A stretch of DNA of 64,000 nt from Pseudomonas sediminis (GCF_039555755.1 NZ_CP154631.1:3968001-4032000), one strand, 5' to 3'. Counted from the first letter of the stretch, positions 31,709 through 40,992 are shown. Translations and numbers: made by a program. Notes: generated from the sequence alone by a model not told the origin.

Positions 31709-32533
31709 ATGGAACTCGATCCCTGGACCCAAAGCCTGATCTCCGCGATGACCGCACTGTGGACCAAGGTTGCCGGATTCATTCCCAACCTGTTCGTCGC
31801 GCTGGTGCTGGTGCTGCTCGGCTTCGTCGTCGCCAAGTTGCTCGACACGCTGCTGTCCAAGCTGCTCGGCAAGGTTGGCCTGGACCGCCTGATGATGGGC
31901 ACCGGGCTGACCAAGCTGCTGGCTCGCGTGGGTATTCACGCGTCGGTTTCGACGCTGATCGGCAAGATCGTCTACTGGTTCGTTCTGCTGATCTTCCTGG
32001 TCTCGGCCGCTGAATCGCTCGGCCTGCAGCGCGTGTCTGCAACCCTCGACGTGCTGGCGCTGTATCTGCCCAAGGTCTTCGGCGCAGCGCTGGTGCTGCT
32101 GGCTGGCGTGCTGCTCGCGCAACTGGTCAGCAGCCTGGTACGCGGCGCCGCTGAAGGTGTGGGGCTCGAATACGCCAACGGTCTGGGGCGCGTGGCGCAG
32201 GGGCTGGTGATCATCATCAGCATCTCGGTTGCCATCGGCCAACTGGAGGTCAAAACCGACCTGCTCAACAACGTCATCGCCATCGTGCTGATCTCCGTCG
32301 GTCTGGCGGTCGCCCTGGCCCTGGGGCTGGGCAGCCGCGATATCGCCAGCCAGATCCTGGCAGGCATCTATGTGCGCGAGTTGTACCAGGTCGGGCAACA
32401 AGTGCAGGTTGGTGAGGTCGAAGGCCAGATCGAAGAGATCGGTACAGTGAAAACCACCCTGTTGACCGATGCCGGCGAGCTGGTATCGGTAGCCAATCGA
32501 GTGATGCTCGAGCAACGCGTGAACAGTCGCTGA
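31709..32533 (+). CDS. cmpX: CmpX, small mechanosensitive-channel-like membrane protein
   Basis: 274 residues from the ATG at 31709. Five hydrophobic segments: about residues 24-45, 80-100, 115-145, 165-185 and 190-210, then a MscS-like beta domain (VGEVEGQIEEIGTVKTTLLTDAG). Related to small-conductance channels with conserved TM helices. The family is linked to envelope tension and, in P. aeruginosa, to SigX activity. Adjacent to sigX. Confidence 0.9.
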   Translation: MELDPWTQSLISAMTALWTKVAGFIPNLFVALVLVLLGFVVAKLLDTLLSKLLGKVGLDRLMMGTGLTKLLARVGIHASVSTLIGKIVYWFVLLIFLVSAAESLGLQRVSATLDVLALYLPKVFGAALVLLAGVLLAQLVSSLVRGAAEGVGLEYANGLGRVAQGLVIIISISVAIGQLEVKTDLLNNVIAIVLISVGLAVALALGLGSRDIASQILAGIYVRELYQVGQQVQVGEVEGQIEEIGTVKTTLLTDAGELVSVANRVMLEQRVNSR

Positions 32534-32615
32534 CGCCAATCTGTTATTTTATGCAGCTGCCCGACAGGCGTGACCTGCCGGGCACTTTTCGTCCTGACCG
32601 TCGGCCCGACTCGTT

Positions 32616-33206
32616 TTGAACAAAGCTCAAGCCCTGCCCACGCGCTACGACCCCCGCGAGCTCACCGATGAAGAGCTGGTGGCGCGCGCCCACGACGAGC
32701 TGTTTCACATCACTCGTGCTTATGAAGAGTTGATGAGACGCTACCAGCGAACATTATTTAACGTTTGTGCGCGTTATCTGGGGAACGAAAGGGATGCTGA
32801 CGATGTCTGTCAGGAGGTGATGCTCAAGGTTCTTTATGGCCTCAAGAACTTTGAGGGTAAGTCCAAGTTCAAGACCTGGCTCTATAGCATCACCTACAAC
32901 GAATGCATTACTCAGTATCGAAAAGAGCGGCGCAAGCGTCGATTGATTGACGCCTTGAGTTTGGATCCGCTCGAAGAAGCTTCCGACGAGAAGACACCTA
33001 AAGTCGAGGAGCGAGGCGGTCTTGATCGCTGGTTGGTTCACGTCAACCCGATCGACCGCGAAATTCTGGTGCTACGTTTTGTCGCAGAGCTCGAGTTTCA
33101 AGAGATTGCCGACATCATGCACATGGGCTTGAGCGCAACGAAGATGCGTTACAAGCGCGCATTGGATCGGTTGCGGGATAAATTTTCGGAAACTTCCGAA
33201 ACTTAG
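32616..33206 (+). CDS. sigX: ECF sigma factor SigX
   Basis: 196 residues from a TTG start at 32616 (MNKAQALPTRYDPRELTDEE). Region 2 contains LFNVCARYLGNERDADDVCQEVMLKVLYGL; region 4 contains LEFQEIADIMHMGLSATKMRYKRALDRL. No anti-sigma factor gene follows, as in other pseudomonads. It drives oprF and membrane lipid genes. The TTG start and weak ribosome site suggest low translation. Confidence 0.95.
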   Translation: MNKAQALPTRYDPRELTDEELVARAHDELFHITRAYEELMRRYQRTLFNVCARYLGNERDADDVCQEVMLKVLYGLKNFEGKSKFKTWLYSITYNECITQYRKERRKRRLIDALSLDPLEEASDEKTPKVEERGGLDRWLVHVNPIDREILVLRFVAELEFQEIADIMHMGLSATKMRYKRALDRLRDKFSETSET

Positions 33207-33314
33207 TTCAGCTTCCCGACCACTAAGGGAGTGGCGAAACCTGATAAAATCGCCGCCAAGTTGCCGACTGAAATTAACGGTGACTTATTAACCACCAAGA
33301 TGGGGATTTAACGG

Positions 33315-34295
33315 ATGAAAGTAAAAAACACCTTGGGCGTAGTCATTGGCTCTCTCGTTGCCGCAACCTCCTTCGGCGCGCTGGCGCAAGGCCAAGGCGC
33401 CGTCGAGGTGGAGGGCTTCGTCAATCGCTACTTCACCGACGTTCAGCGTGATTACGCGCACAACGAAGGCAACCTGTTCGGTGGCAGCATCGGCTACTAC
33501 CTGACTGACGACGTCGAACTGGCGCTGTCCTACGGCGAATACCACGACCTGCGTGGCGAAGGTTCGCAAGGCAGCAAAAACATCAAGGGCAACCTGACCG
33601 ACCTGAAGGCTATCTACCACTTCGGTCAGCCGGGTGTTGGTCTGCGTCCGTACGTCTCTGCCGGTTTCGGCCATCAGAGCATCGGTGATGCCAACAGCGG
33701 TGGTCGCAACCACTCCACCCTGGCTATCGCTGGCGCTGGTGCCAAGTACTACTTCACCGAAATGTTCTACGCCCGTGCTGGCGTTGACGCTCTGTACAAC
33801 ATCGACCAGGGCGACACCGAGTGGCAAGCTGGCGTGGGTGTTGGTCTGAACTTCGGTGGTGGCAGCAAGCCTGCTCCGGCTCCGGTCGTAGCTGCTGCAC
33901 CTGAGCCGATGCCAGAGCCTGCTCCTGAGCCGGTAATGGAAGCTGTTCGCGTTGAGCTGGACGTCAAGTTCGACTTCGACAAAGACCGCGTCAAAGAAGA
34001 AAGCTATGGCGACATCAAGAACCTGGCTGACTTCATGAACCAGTACCCGCAGACCACCACCACTGTTGAAGGTCACACCGACTCCGTTGGTAGCGACGCT
34101 TACAACCAGAAACTGTCCGAGCGTCGTGCAAACGCCGTTCGTGAAGTACTGGTTAACCAGTACGGTGTTGACGGTAGCCGCGTGAGCACTGCCGGTTATG
34201 GTGAAACCCGTCCGGTTGCTGACAACGCCACCGACGCTGGTCGCGCTATCAACCGTCGCGTTGAAGCTGAAGTAGAAGCCCAAGTTAAGCAGTAA
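33315..34295 (+). CDS. oprF: Major outer membrane porin OprF (OmpA family)
   Basis: 326 residues. Signal peptide (residues 1-24, cut after ALA), an eight-stranded beta-barrel to about residue 185, a proline- and alanine-rich linker (PAPAPVVAAAPEPMPEPAPEP), and an OmpA peptidoglycan-binding domain with VEGHTDSVGSDAYNQKLSERRA. The protein has no cysteine at all, whereas the P. aeruginosa OprF I recall has a cysteine-containing linker. Codons are those of a highly expressed gene. Lies behind sigX and ends in a strong terminator. Confidence 0.97.
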   Translation: MKVKNTLGVVIGSLVAATSFGALAQGQGAVEVEGFVNRYFTDVQRDYAHNEGNLFGGSIGYYLTDDVELALSYGEYHDLRGEGSQGSKNIKGNLTDLKAIYHFGQPGVGLRPYVSAGFGHQSIGDANSGGRNHSTLAIAGAGAKYYFTEMFYARAGVDALYNIDQGDTEWQAGVGVGLNFGGGSKPAPAPVVAAAPEPMPEPAPEPVMEAVRVELDVKFDFDKDRVKEESYGDIKNLADFMNQYPQTTTTVEGHTDSVGSDAYNQKLSERRANAVREVLVNQYGVDGSRVSTAGYGETRPVADNATDAGRAINRRVEAEVEAQVKQ

Positions 34296-34313
34296 TGCTT
34301 CTGGTGCTTTAAG

Positions 34314-34345
34314 AAAAACCCGGCCTCGGCCGGGTTTTTTCTTTT
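34314..34345 (+). terminator. Terminator of oprF
   Basis: AACCCGGCC pairs with GGCCGGGTT around a two-base loop, followed by TTTTTCTTTT. Confidence 0.9.
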
Positions 34346-34351
34346 CTGGAA

Positions 34352-34379
34352 TAAAAAGCCCGCCGAGGGGGCGACGGGC
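34352..34379 (-). terminator. Probable terminator of cobA
   Basis: On the minus strand GCCCG at the left arm pairs with CGGGC, with further pairs inside, followed by TTTTTAT. It lies 30 bp beyond the cobA stop. Confidence 0.6.
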
Positions 34380-34409
34380 AAACAACGGCCTCGCTGGTGC
34401 GTGAAGCAT

Positions 34410-35153
34410 TCACGCATGCAGGAGCAGGGGCATGCTGAACTGGGTGCTGGCGCGGGCGACTTCGCCGATCACCAGAATGGCCGGGCTTTTCAGAGCGAAG
34501 GCCATCGCGTCGTCCTGCATCGTTGCGAGGTGGCTGCGGCATTCGCGTTGCTCGGGCAGCGAGGCGTTCTCGATCATCGCTACCGGCATCTCATTGCTCA
34601 TGCCGCCAGCGAGCAGGCCGTCACGAATGTCCGCCAACTTGGCCACGCCCATATAGACCACCAATGTCGTGCCGCTTTTGGCCAGGGCTGTCCAGTTCAA
34701 TGAACTGTCATCCTGAGTATGGGCAGTGACCAAGGTGACGCCGCGAGCCACACCGCGCAAGGTTAAAGGAATACCGCAGTTGGTGGCGCCAGCCAGCCCA
34801 GCGGTAATGCCGTTGACCATTTCCACGTCGATTCCATGTTCGCCGAGCCAGTCGGCTTCCTCGCTGCCGCGACCAAAGATGCACGGATCGCCGCCTTTCA
34901 GGCGCACCACGCATTTGCCCTGGCGTGCGTAGCGCAGCATCAAACGATGGATGAAGGCCTGCGGGGTGGAGCGACAGCCGCCGCGCTTGCCTACCGAGAC
35001 GATACGCGCGCTGGGGCAATGTTCGAGCACGGCCGGGTTGACCAGATCGTCGATCATCACGATCTCGGCCTGCTTCAGCGCCTTGACCGCCTTGAGCGTC
35101 AGCAACTCGGGATCACCAGGGCCAGCGCCTACCAGCCAGACTTTTGCATTCAT
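34410..35153 (-). CDS. cobA: Uroporphyrinogen-III C-methyltransferase CobA (SUMT)
   Basis: 247 residues from the ATG at 35153 (MNAKVWLVGAGPGDPELLTLKA). SUMT signatures VGAGPGDP, LKGGDPCIFGRGSEEA and the SAM-binding end segment are present. It methylates uroporphyrinogen III to precorrin-2, a precursor of siroheme. Siroheme is the cofactor of NirB encoded in the same direction upstream, so the gene probably belongs to the nitrate assimilation transcript, 81 bp behind the nitrate reductase gene. Confidence 0.95.
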   Translation of the reverse strand: MNAKVWLVGAGPGDPELLTLKAVKALKQAEIVMIDDLVNPAVLEHCPSARIVSVGKRGGCRSTPQAFIHRLMLRYARQGKCVVRLKGGDPCIFGRGSEEADWLGEHGIDVEMVNGITAGLAGATNCGIPLTLRGVARGVTLVTAHTQDDSSLNWTALAKSGTTLVVYMGVAKLADIRDGLLAGGMSNEMPVAMIENASLPEQRECRSHLATMQDDAMAFALKSPAILVIGEVARASTQFSMPLLLHA

Positions 35154-35234
35154 CTTTACCACCTCTCGTTGGGTGTCGCGGGGCCGCCTAGGTCGTGCGC
35201 ACCGAATTTTTTGCAGCGGTGCGCGCACCGCACC

Positions 35235-37952
35235 CTACGCGTGTCTCGCCACTGACTGCTGGGCCAGCAGGCGTTTGATTTCGGGTACACAGGAGCCACA
35301 ACTGGTGCCGCATTTGAGCGTCTGCTTTAACCCATCCAGGTCCAGGCCGCGTTCGATGCCGACACGCACCGTGCCTTCGCTGACGTTCAGGCAGTTGCAC
35401 AGGATCTTGCCGCCCAGCGTGGTGCTGGAATTGCCTGGCGGCGCGGAGACTGGCGCAAGCAGCCAGCGACGCAGGTCGGCATTGGCCTGACCTTCCAGCC
35501 ACAGGCTTCTGAGCCATTCGCTGGCGGCGGTTTCACCGGCCAGACGAATGCTGACGATACGGCCATCCTCGATACGCACACGTTTGCCTACCGCACGGCG
35601 CGGGTCGTCGTAGGCCAGCACCGGTCCTTCATTCAGGCGCAGCAGCCGGTCGATCTGCGCTAACAGCTCGGGCGGCGGCGACACTGCGCTGGCGGCGCGG
35701 ATCAGCAGAGCGGGGCGCTCGCGACCGGTGGGGGTGAGGCTGGCGTAGGCGAACGCTTCGAACAGCGGACGCAGCGCCTCGAAGCGGCTCTGTACGTCAC
35801 CCTCGACCAGGGCGAACAGCTGCCAGGGCAGTTCCACCTTGTCCACCTCGACACCGGCATGCTTGAGCTCCGGCTGTTTGGACAGTGGATCGAAGGCCGG
35901 CTGGGTCAAGACATTGGTGCCCAGGCCTTTGAGGAAGCGGTCGCCCCAGTGCATCGGCAGCCAGGCCTGACCGGGACGCACCGACTCGTCGGCCTGCACC
36001 GGCAGGATCAGGCTGCCACGGCGGCTGCGCAGTTGGATCAGGTCGCCGTCCTGCAGGCGCCGACGCCGCAGTTCATCCGGGTGCAGGCCGAGCACGGCAG
36101 ATTCGACATGGCCGAACAGGCGTGCGGCGGTGCTGGTACGGCTCATACCGTGCCACTGATCGCGCAGGCGGCCGGTGTTGAGGGTGAGCGAATAGCGCGC
36201 CTCGCGCTTTTCCTTCGGCGCGCGGTACGGGTCGGCATGGAACTGAGCGCGCCCGCTGACGGTGGGAAAATTCCCGTCGGAATAGAGGCGTTGGGTGCCC
36301 TGGTACGCGCCGACCGGGAACGGCCACTGCTGAGGACCTTGATCATCCAACAGCGCGTAGCTCAGCCCCGAGAGGTCGAGGTCGCGCTTGGCGGTCAGGT
36401 GTTTGTATTCCTCGAACAGCGCCTCGCTGCTGGAGAAGTCGAACAGGCTTGGCAGGCTGGGGCGGAGCAAAATTTCCAGGCGACGAGCAAAGTCGCAGGT
36501 GATCGACCAATCGGGCCGCGCCTCTGCGGGCGCTGGCACGGCGCGGCGCACATGGCTGACGCGGCGCTCGGAGTTGGTCACCGTGCCTTCCTTCTCGCCC
36601 CAGCTGGCGGCCGGCAGCAGCAGGTCGGCGTAGCGGCAGGTCTCGGTGGTGAAGAAGGCTTCCTGCACCACGACGAAGGGGCAGGCGGCCAGGGCCTCGT
36701 GCACTTTGCTCTGGTTCGGCAGCGACTGCGCCGGGTTGGTGCAGGCGATCCACAGCGCCTTGATGCGGCCGTCGTGCACCGCATCGAACAACTCGATGGC
36801 GGACAGGCCGGGCGTCTCCGGCAGTGCATCGACGCCCCAGTAGGCGGCGACTTCGGCACGGTGTTCGGCGTTGCCGGCCTCGCGGTGGCCCGGCAGCAGG
36901 TTGCTCAGGCTGCCGGTCTCGCGGCCGCCCATGGCATTGGGCTGGCCGGTCAGCGAGAAGGGGCCGGCGCCGGGCTTGCCGATCTGCCCGGTGGCCAGGT
37001 GCAGGTTGATCAGTGCGCTGTTCTTGGCGCTGCCGGCGCTGGACTGGTTCAGCCCCATGCACCACAGCGAGAGGAAGGAGGGCGCTCGGCCGATCAGCTC
37101 GGCGCAGCGCTGCAGATCGTCCAGACTGATGCCGCAAAGGTCGGCGGTGACTGCCGGGCTGTAGTCGCGCACCAGCTTCTTCAGTGCTTCGAAGCCTTCT
37201 GTGTGGGCGTCGATATAGGCGCGGTTGATCCAGCCCTCCCACAGCAGGATATGCAGGATGCCGTGAAACAGCGCCACATCGGTGCCGGGCAGAATCGCCA
37301 GATGCAGGTCGGCCAGCTCGCAAGTGTCGGTGCGCCGCGGGTCAATGACGATCACCTTCATCTCTGGGCGGCGCGCCTTGGCTTCTTCCAGACGGCGGAA
37401 CAGCACCGGGTGGGCGTAGGCCATGTTGGAGCCGGCGATCAGCAGGCAGTCGCTCTGCTCGATGTCTTCATAGCTGCAGGGCGGGGCGTCGGCGCCGAGG
37501 CTGCGCTTGTAGCCGACCACCGCCGAGCTCATGCACAGGCGCGAATTGCTGTCGATATTGTTGGTTCCCACCAATGCTCTGGCCAGCTTGTTGAAGGCGT
37601 AGTAGTCCTCGGTCAGCAGCTGGCCGGAGATATAGAAGGCGACGCTGTCCGGGCCGTGCTCGCGGATGGTCTCGGCGAACACCGCCGCGGCATGGTCCAG
37701 GGCGCTGTTCCAGTCCGTGCGGGTACGGGCCAGGCCCTTGCCCAGACGCAGTTCGGGATGGAGGGCGCGGGCATCGAGGTCGCCGGTCAGGTGCAGGGTC
37801 GAACCCTTGCTGCACAGTTTGCCGAAGTTGGCCGGGTGGCTGGGATCGCCGGCGACGCCGAGGATCTGCTCGCCGTCGTGCTCGATCAGCACGCCGCAGC
37901 CCACGCCGCAGTAGCAGCAGGTGGAGGCGGTGACTTGAGTGGGGCTGGCCAT
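35235..37952 (-). CDS. Assimilatory nitrate reductase catalytic subunit (molybdopterin, Fe-S)
   Basis: 905 residues. The N-terminus has a 4Fe-4S motif (CCYCGVGCGV ... GKLCSKG). The molybdopterin domain follows with LTGQPNAMGGRETG, and a molydopterin dinucleotide-binding domain lies at about residues 590-700. A BFD-like 2Fe-2S domain closes the protein (CNCLNVSEG ... CGTSCGSCVPEIKRL). This single-chain NasA/NasC type reduces nitrate to nitrite in the cytoplasm. Next gene upstream is nirD. Symbols vary (nasA, nasC), so none is given. Confidence 0.95.
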   Translation of the reverse strand: MASPTQVTASTCCYCGVGCGVLIEHDGEQILGVAGDPSHPANFGKLCSKGSTLHLTGDLDARALHPELRLGKGLARTRTDWNSALDHAAAVFAETIREHGPDSVAFYISGQLLTEDYYAFNKLARALVGTNNIDSNSRLCMSSAVVGYKRSLGADAPPCSYEDIEQSDCLLIAGSNMAYAHPVLFRRLEEAKARRPEMKVIVIDPRRTDTCELADLHLAILPGTDVALFHGILHILLWEGWINRAYIDAHTEGFEALKKLVRDYSPAVTADLCGISLDDLQRCAELIGRAPSFLSLWCMGLNQSSAGSAKNSALINLHLATGQIGKPGAGPFSLTGQPNAMGGRETGSLSNLLPGHREAGNAEHRAEVAAYWGVDALPETPGLSAIELFDAVHDGRIKALWIACTNPAQSLPNQSKVHEALAACPFVVVQEAFFTTETCRYADLLLPAASWGEKEGTVTNSERRVSHVRRAVPAPAEARPDWSITCDFARRLEILLRPSLPSLFDFSSSEALFEEYKHLTAKRDLDLSGLSYALLDDQGPQQWPFPVGAYQGTQRLYSDGNFPTVSGRAQFHADPYRAPKEKREARYSLTLNTGRLRDQWHGMSRTSTAARLFGHVESAVLGLHPDELRRRRLQDGDLIQLRSRRGSLILPVQADESVRPGQAWLPMHWGDRFLKGLGTNVLTQPAFDPLSKQPELKHAGVEVDKVELPWQLFALVEGDVQSRFEALRPLFEAFAYASLTPTGRERPALLIRAASAVSPPPELLAQIDRLLRLNEGPVLAYDDPRRAVGKRVRIEDGRIVSIRLAGETAASEWLRSLWLEGQANADLRRWLLAPVSAPPGNSSTTLGGKILCNCLNVSEGTVRVGIERGLDLDGLKQTLKCGTSCGSCVPEIKRLLAQQSVARHA

Positions 37953-38013
37953 GTTCGGAGCTCCTAGGGGGCAATACGTCTGGCGGCAGGCCGTGAGCCT
38001 ACCGCCGGACGGC

Positions 38014-38340
38014 TCAGGCGCACTTCGCGGCGGTGTTTAGGGCCAACAGCACGCGGCCATTCTCGACCCGGGCGTGGTGCCGATGAGCGCAGCCCACGTC
38101 CGGCGCCACGGCATCGCCGGACTCCAGCTCGATCTGCCAGTTGTGCAGCGGGCAGGCCACGCGCTTGCCGTAGATCAAGCCTTGGGATAGCGGGCCGCCC
38201 TTGTGCGGGCAGCGGTCGTCGAGAGCGAAGACCTCGTCGCCTGCGGTACGGAAGATGGCGATGTCACCCTTGGGGCCGCTGACGATGCGCGAGCCGAGCA
38301 GGTTGATCTCGTCCAGGGCGCAGATATCCAGCCAGTTCAT
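38014..38340 (-). CDS. nirD: Nitrite reductase small subunit NirD (Rieske-type)
   Basis: 108 residues. The Rieske-like fold has CPHKGGPLSQG and CPLHNWQIEL, so Cys and His ligands for a 2Fe-2S cluster seem complete, whereas many NirD proteins have lost them. It partners NirB in reducing nitrite to ammonium. The ATG overlaps the nirB stop codon by four bases. Confidence 0.95.
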   Translation of the reverse strand: MNWLDICALDEINLLGSRIVSGPKGDIAIFRTAGDEVFALDDRCPHKGGPLSQGLIYGKRVACPLHNWQIELESGDAVAPDVGCAHRHHARVENGRVLLALNTAAKCA

Positions 38341-40793
38341 ACGGTGGCCTCCTCGATTTGCACCACCTTGATGGTGTCGAACTCTTTCTTCAGTTGCGGC
38401 GTCTCGATGCGCTCCTTCCACGGGTCCTGCTCGAACGACAGGGCATAGTGCAGGCGAGCGGCCAGGGCCTTGCGATTGGCTTCGTCTTCCAGCACCGCCT
38501 TCTTGATGTGCTCCATGCCGACACGCTGCATGTAGTGCACGGTGCGCTCTAGGTAGAAGGCTTCTTCGCGGTAGAGCTGGAGGAAGGCGGCGTTGTATTC
38601 GCGCACTTCCTCGGCGGTCTTCACCTTGACGAAGAACTCGGCGACCTCGGTCTTGATCCCGCCGTTGCCGCCGATGTACAGCTCGAAGCCCGAGTCCACA
38701 CCGATGATGCCGACATCCTTGATGCCGGCTTCGGCGCAGTTGCGCGGGCAGCCGGAAACCGCCAGCTTGACCTTGTGCGGCGACCACATATTGAACAGGT
38801 CGTGTTCCAGGTCGATACCGAGCTGGGTCGAGTTCTGCGTACCGAAGCGGCAGAACTCGCTGCCCACGCAGGTCTTCACGGTACGGATGGATTTGCCGTA
38901 GGCGTGACCGGAGGGCATATCCAGCTCTTTCCACACTGCCGGCAGGTCTTCCTTCTTGATACCCAGCAGATCGATGCGCTGGCCGCCGGTGACCTTGACC
39001 ATGGGCACCTTGTACTTGTCGGCCACATCGGCGATGCGGCGCAGCTCAGACGGATTGGTCACGCCGCCCCACATGCGCGGCACCACGGAGTAGGTGCCGT
39101 CTTTCTGGATATTGGCGTGGGCACGCTCGTTGATCAGGCGCGACTGCGGGTCGTCCTTGGCCTCGCCCGGCCAGGTGGAAATCAGGTAGTAGTTGAGCGC
39201 CGGGCGGCAGGTGGCGCAGCCGTTGGGCGTACTCCAGTTGAGAAACGTCATGGTCTGCGCCATGGAGGTCAGGTGTTGCTCGCGAATCGCCTTGCGGATC
39301 TGCCCGTGGTTCAGGTCGGAGCAGCCGCAGATGGCCTTCTCGCTCTTGGGCTTGACGTCAGCGGCGCCGCCGACGGTGCTGATCAGTATCTGCTCCACCA
39401 GGCCGGCGCAGGAGCCGCAGGAGCTGGCTGCCTTGGTGTGCTTCTTCACCTCGTCGACCGAGAACAGCCCGTTCGCCTGGATCGCCTTGACGATGGTGCC
39501 CTTGCACACGCCGTTGCAGCCGCAGATTTCCATGCTGTCAGGCATGTTGGCGGTCTTGTCGGCGCCCTGATGGCCGACGTCGCCGATGGCACCTTCGCCA
39601 AACATCAGGTGGTCGCGAATCTCGCTGACGTTGTGGTTCTCGCGGATCTGGCGGAAGTACCAGCCACCGTCGGCGGTGTCGCCGTACAGGCAGGCGCCGA
39701 CCAGCACGTCATCCTTGATCACCAGCTTCTTGTATACGCCGCCGATGGGGTCAGAGAGGGTGATGGTCTCGGTGCCTTCTCCTCCCATGAATTCGCCAGC
39801 GGAGAACAGATCAATGCCGGTGACCTTGAGCTTGGTCGAGGTCACCGAACCCTGGTAGCGCGAGTAGCCGAGCTGGGCCAGGTGGTTGGCGCAGACCTTG
39901 GCCTGCTCGAACAGCGGCGCCACCAGGCCGTAAGCGATGCCGCGGTGGCTGGCACATTCGCCGATGGCGTAGATGCGCGGGTCATAGGTCTGCAGGGTGT
40001 CGTTGACCAGGATACCGCGGTTGCAGGCGATGCCGGCGCTCTCGGCCAGCTCGCTGTTGGGGCGGATGCCGGCAGCCATCACCACCAGGTCGGCTGGGAT
40101 CACCTCACCATCCTTGAACTTCACTGCACAGACGCGGCCTTCGCCGTTGTCCAGCAGCTCGGCGGTGTGCTTGGGCAGGAGAAACTTCAGACCACGGTCT
40201 TCCAGGGACTTTTGCAGCAGCTCGCCGGCGGTGCGATCAAGCTGACGCTCCAGCAGCCAGTCGCCGATATGCACCACGGTGACGTCCATGCCGCGCAGCT
40301 TGAGGCCGTTGGCAGCTTCCAGGCCGAGCAGGCCGCCGCCGATGACCACCGCGTGCTTGTGAGTCTTGGCGGTGTCCATCATGGTCTGGGTGTCAGCGAT
40401 GTCGCGGTAGCCGATCACACCGTCCAGGTCCTTACCCGGAATCGGCAGGATGAAAGGGTTGGAACCGGTGGCGATTAGCAGACGGTCATATTCGGCCTCG
40501 CTGCCGTCGTCGGCGATCACCCGGCGCGCCTTGCGGTCAATCTTGACCACCTTGCGCCCGAGCAGCAGCTTGATGCCGTTATCCGCGTACCAGTTGAGAT
40601 CGTTGAGCACGATCTCCTCGAAGGTCTGCTCGCCGGCCAGCACCGGTGAGAGCAGGATGCGGTTGTAGTTGGGGTGCGGCTCGGCGCCGAACACGGTGAT
40701 GTCGTAAAGATCGGGAGCGAGCTTGAGCAGCTCTTCGAGGGTGCGCACACCCGCCATGCCGTTGCCGATCATCACCAGCTTGAGTTTTTGCAT
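38337..40793 (-). CDS. nirB: Nitrite reductase large subunit NirB (NAD(P)H, FAD, siroheme)
   Basis: 818 residues from the ATG at 40793 (MQKLKLVMIGNGMAG), preceded by CAGGAG; an upstream ATG at 40814 adds seven residues and lacks a ribosome site. FAD domain at the start, NAD-binding GGGLLGLEAA near 173, two BFD-type cysteine clusters (CGCNGVCKG, SCGSCAG), and the siroheme/4Fe-4S ligands CVGSEFCRFG and SGCPRNCAEA near the end. It reduces nitrite to ammonium with NADH. Expression is probably set by the sigma-54 promoter and antitermination leader upstream. Confidence 0.96.
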   Translation of the reverse strand: MQKLKLVMIGNGMAGVRTLEELLKLAPDLYDITVFGAEPHPNYNRILLSPVLAGEQTFEEIVLNDLNWYADNGIKLLLGRKVVKIDRKARRVIADDGSEAEYDRLLIATGSNPFILPIPGKDLDGVIGYRDIADTQTMMDTAKTHKHAVVIGGGLLGLEAANGLKLRGMDVTVVHIGDWLLERQLDRTAGELLQKSLEDRGLKFLLPKHTAELLDNGEGRVCAVKFKDGEVIPADLVVMAAGIRPNSELAESAGIACNRGILVNDTLQTYDPRIYAIGECASHRGIAYGLVAPLFEQAKVCANHLAQLGYSRYQGSVTSTKLKVTGIDLFSAGEFMGGEGTETITLSDPIGGVYKKLVIKDDVLVGACLYGDTADGGWYFRQIRENHNVSEIRDHLMFGEGAIGDVGHQGADKTANMPDSMEICGCNGVCKGTIVKAIQANGLFSVDEVKKHTKAASSCGSCAGLVEQILISTVGGAADVKPKSEKAICGCSDLNHGQIRKAIREQHLTSMAQTMTFLNWSTPNGCATCRPALNYYLISTWPGEAKDDPQSRLINERAHANIQKDGTYSVVPRMWGGVTNPSELRRIADVADKYKVPMVKVTGGQRIDLLGIKKEDLPAVWKELDMPSGHAYGKSIRTVKTCVGSEFCRFGTQNSTQLGIDLEHDLFNMWSPHKVKLAVSGCPRNCAEAGIKDVGIIGVDSGFELYIGGNGGIKTEVAEFFVKVKTAEEVREYNAAFLQLYREEAFYLERTVHYMQRVGMEHIKKAVLEDEANRKALAARLHYALSFEQDPWKERIETPQLKKEFDTIKVVQIEEATV

Positions 40794-40854
40794 GCCGGCC
40801 ATCTCCTGAGTCATGGATCACGGAAAAAGGTGGCTGCCAAAAATGGCAGGCCAG

Positions 40855-40900
40855 AAAAACAAAAAAGGCGTCCCGCTAGTCACCTAGCGAGGACGCCTTT
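40855..40900 (-). terminator. Leader terminator upstream of nirB
   Basis: On the minus strand AAAGGCGTCC, CGCTAG, a GTGA loop, CTAGCG and GGACGCCTTT form a 17-bp stem with one mismatch. It is followed by TTTGTTTTT and lies between the nirB promoter and the ATG. Full-length transcription must therefore read through it. Confidence 0.85.
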
Positions 40901-40952
40901 GTCCTATCCCGTTCTATCGGGAAGCGCGCTGCTCGTCGTTGAGCCGCGCGCT
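40890..40952 (-). promoter_or_regulatory. ANTAR (NasT-type) antitermination leader of nirBD: tandem hexaloop hairpins
   Basis: Three contiguous hairpins on the minus-strand RNA each expose a six-base loop with A at position 1 and G at position 4. H1 at 40923-40952 has stem GCTC/GAGC extended by seven more pairs, loop AACGAC. H2 at 40907-40922 has TCCCG/CGGGA, loop ATAGAA. H3 at 40890-40905 has AGGAC/GTCCT, loop AAAGGC. H3 uses the 5' arm of the terminator, so the two structures exclude each other. This is the pattern bound by ANTAR proteins such as NasT. Confidence 0.8.
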
Positions 40953-40976
40953 TTAATCAAGTTGTACGGCTAGCAA

Positions 40977-40992
40977 TGCAGCGCTTGTGCCA
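40977..40992 (-). promoter_or_regulatory. Sigma-54 promoter of nirBD
   Basis: Minus strand TGGCACAAGCGCTGCA matches the consensus TGGCAC-N5-TTGCA in all but one position. It lies just upstream of the hexaloop hairpins, so the leader begins about 12 bases further. Nitrogen control through NtrC and RpoN is expected. Confidence 0.75.

Noticed and set aside
35859..37967. 702-residue open frame on the plus strand
   Set aside because: Antisense shadow of the nitrate reductase gene in GC-rich DNA; composition Ala/Gly/Gln-rich, no domain.
38775..40478. 567-residue open frame on the plus strand
   Set aside because: Antisense of nirB without any recognisable motif.
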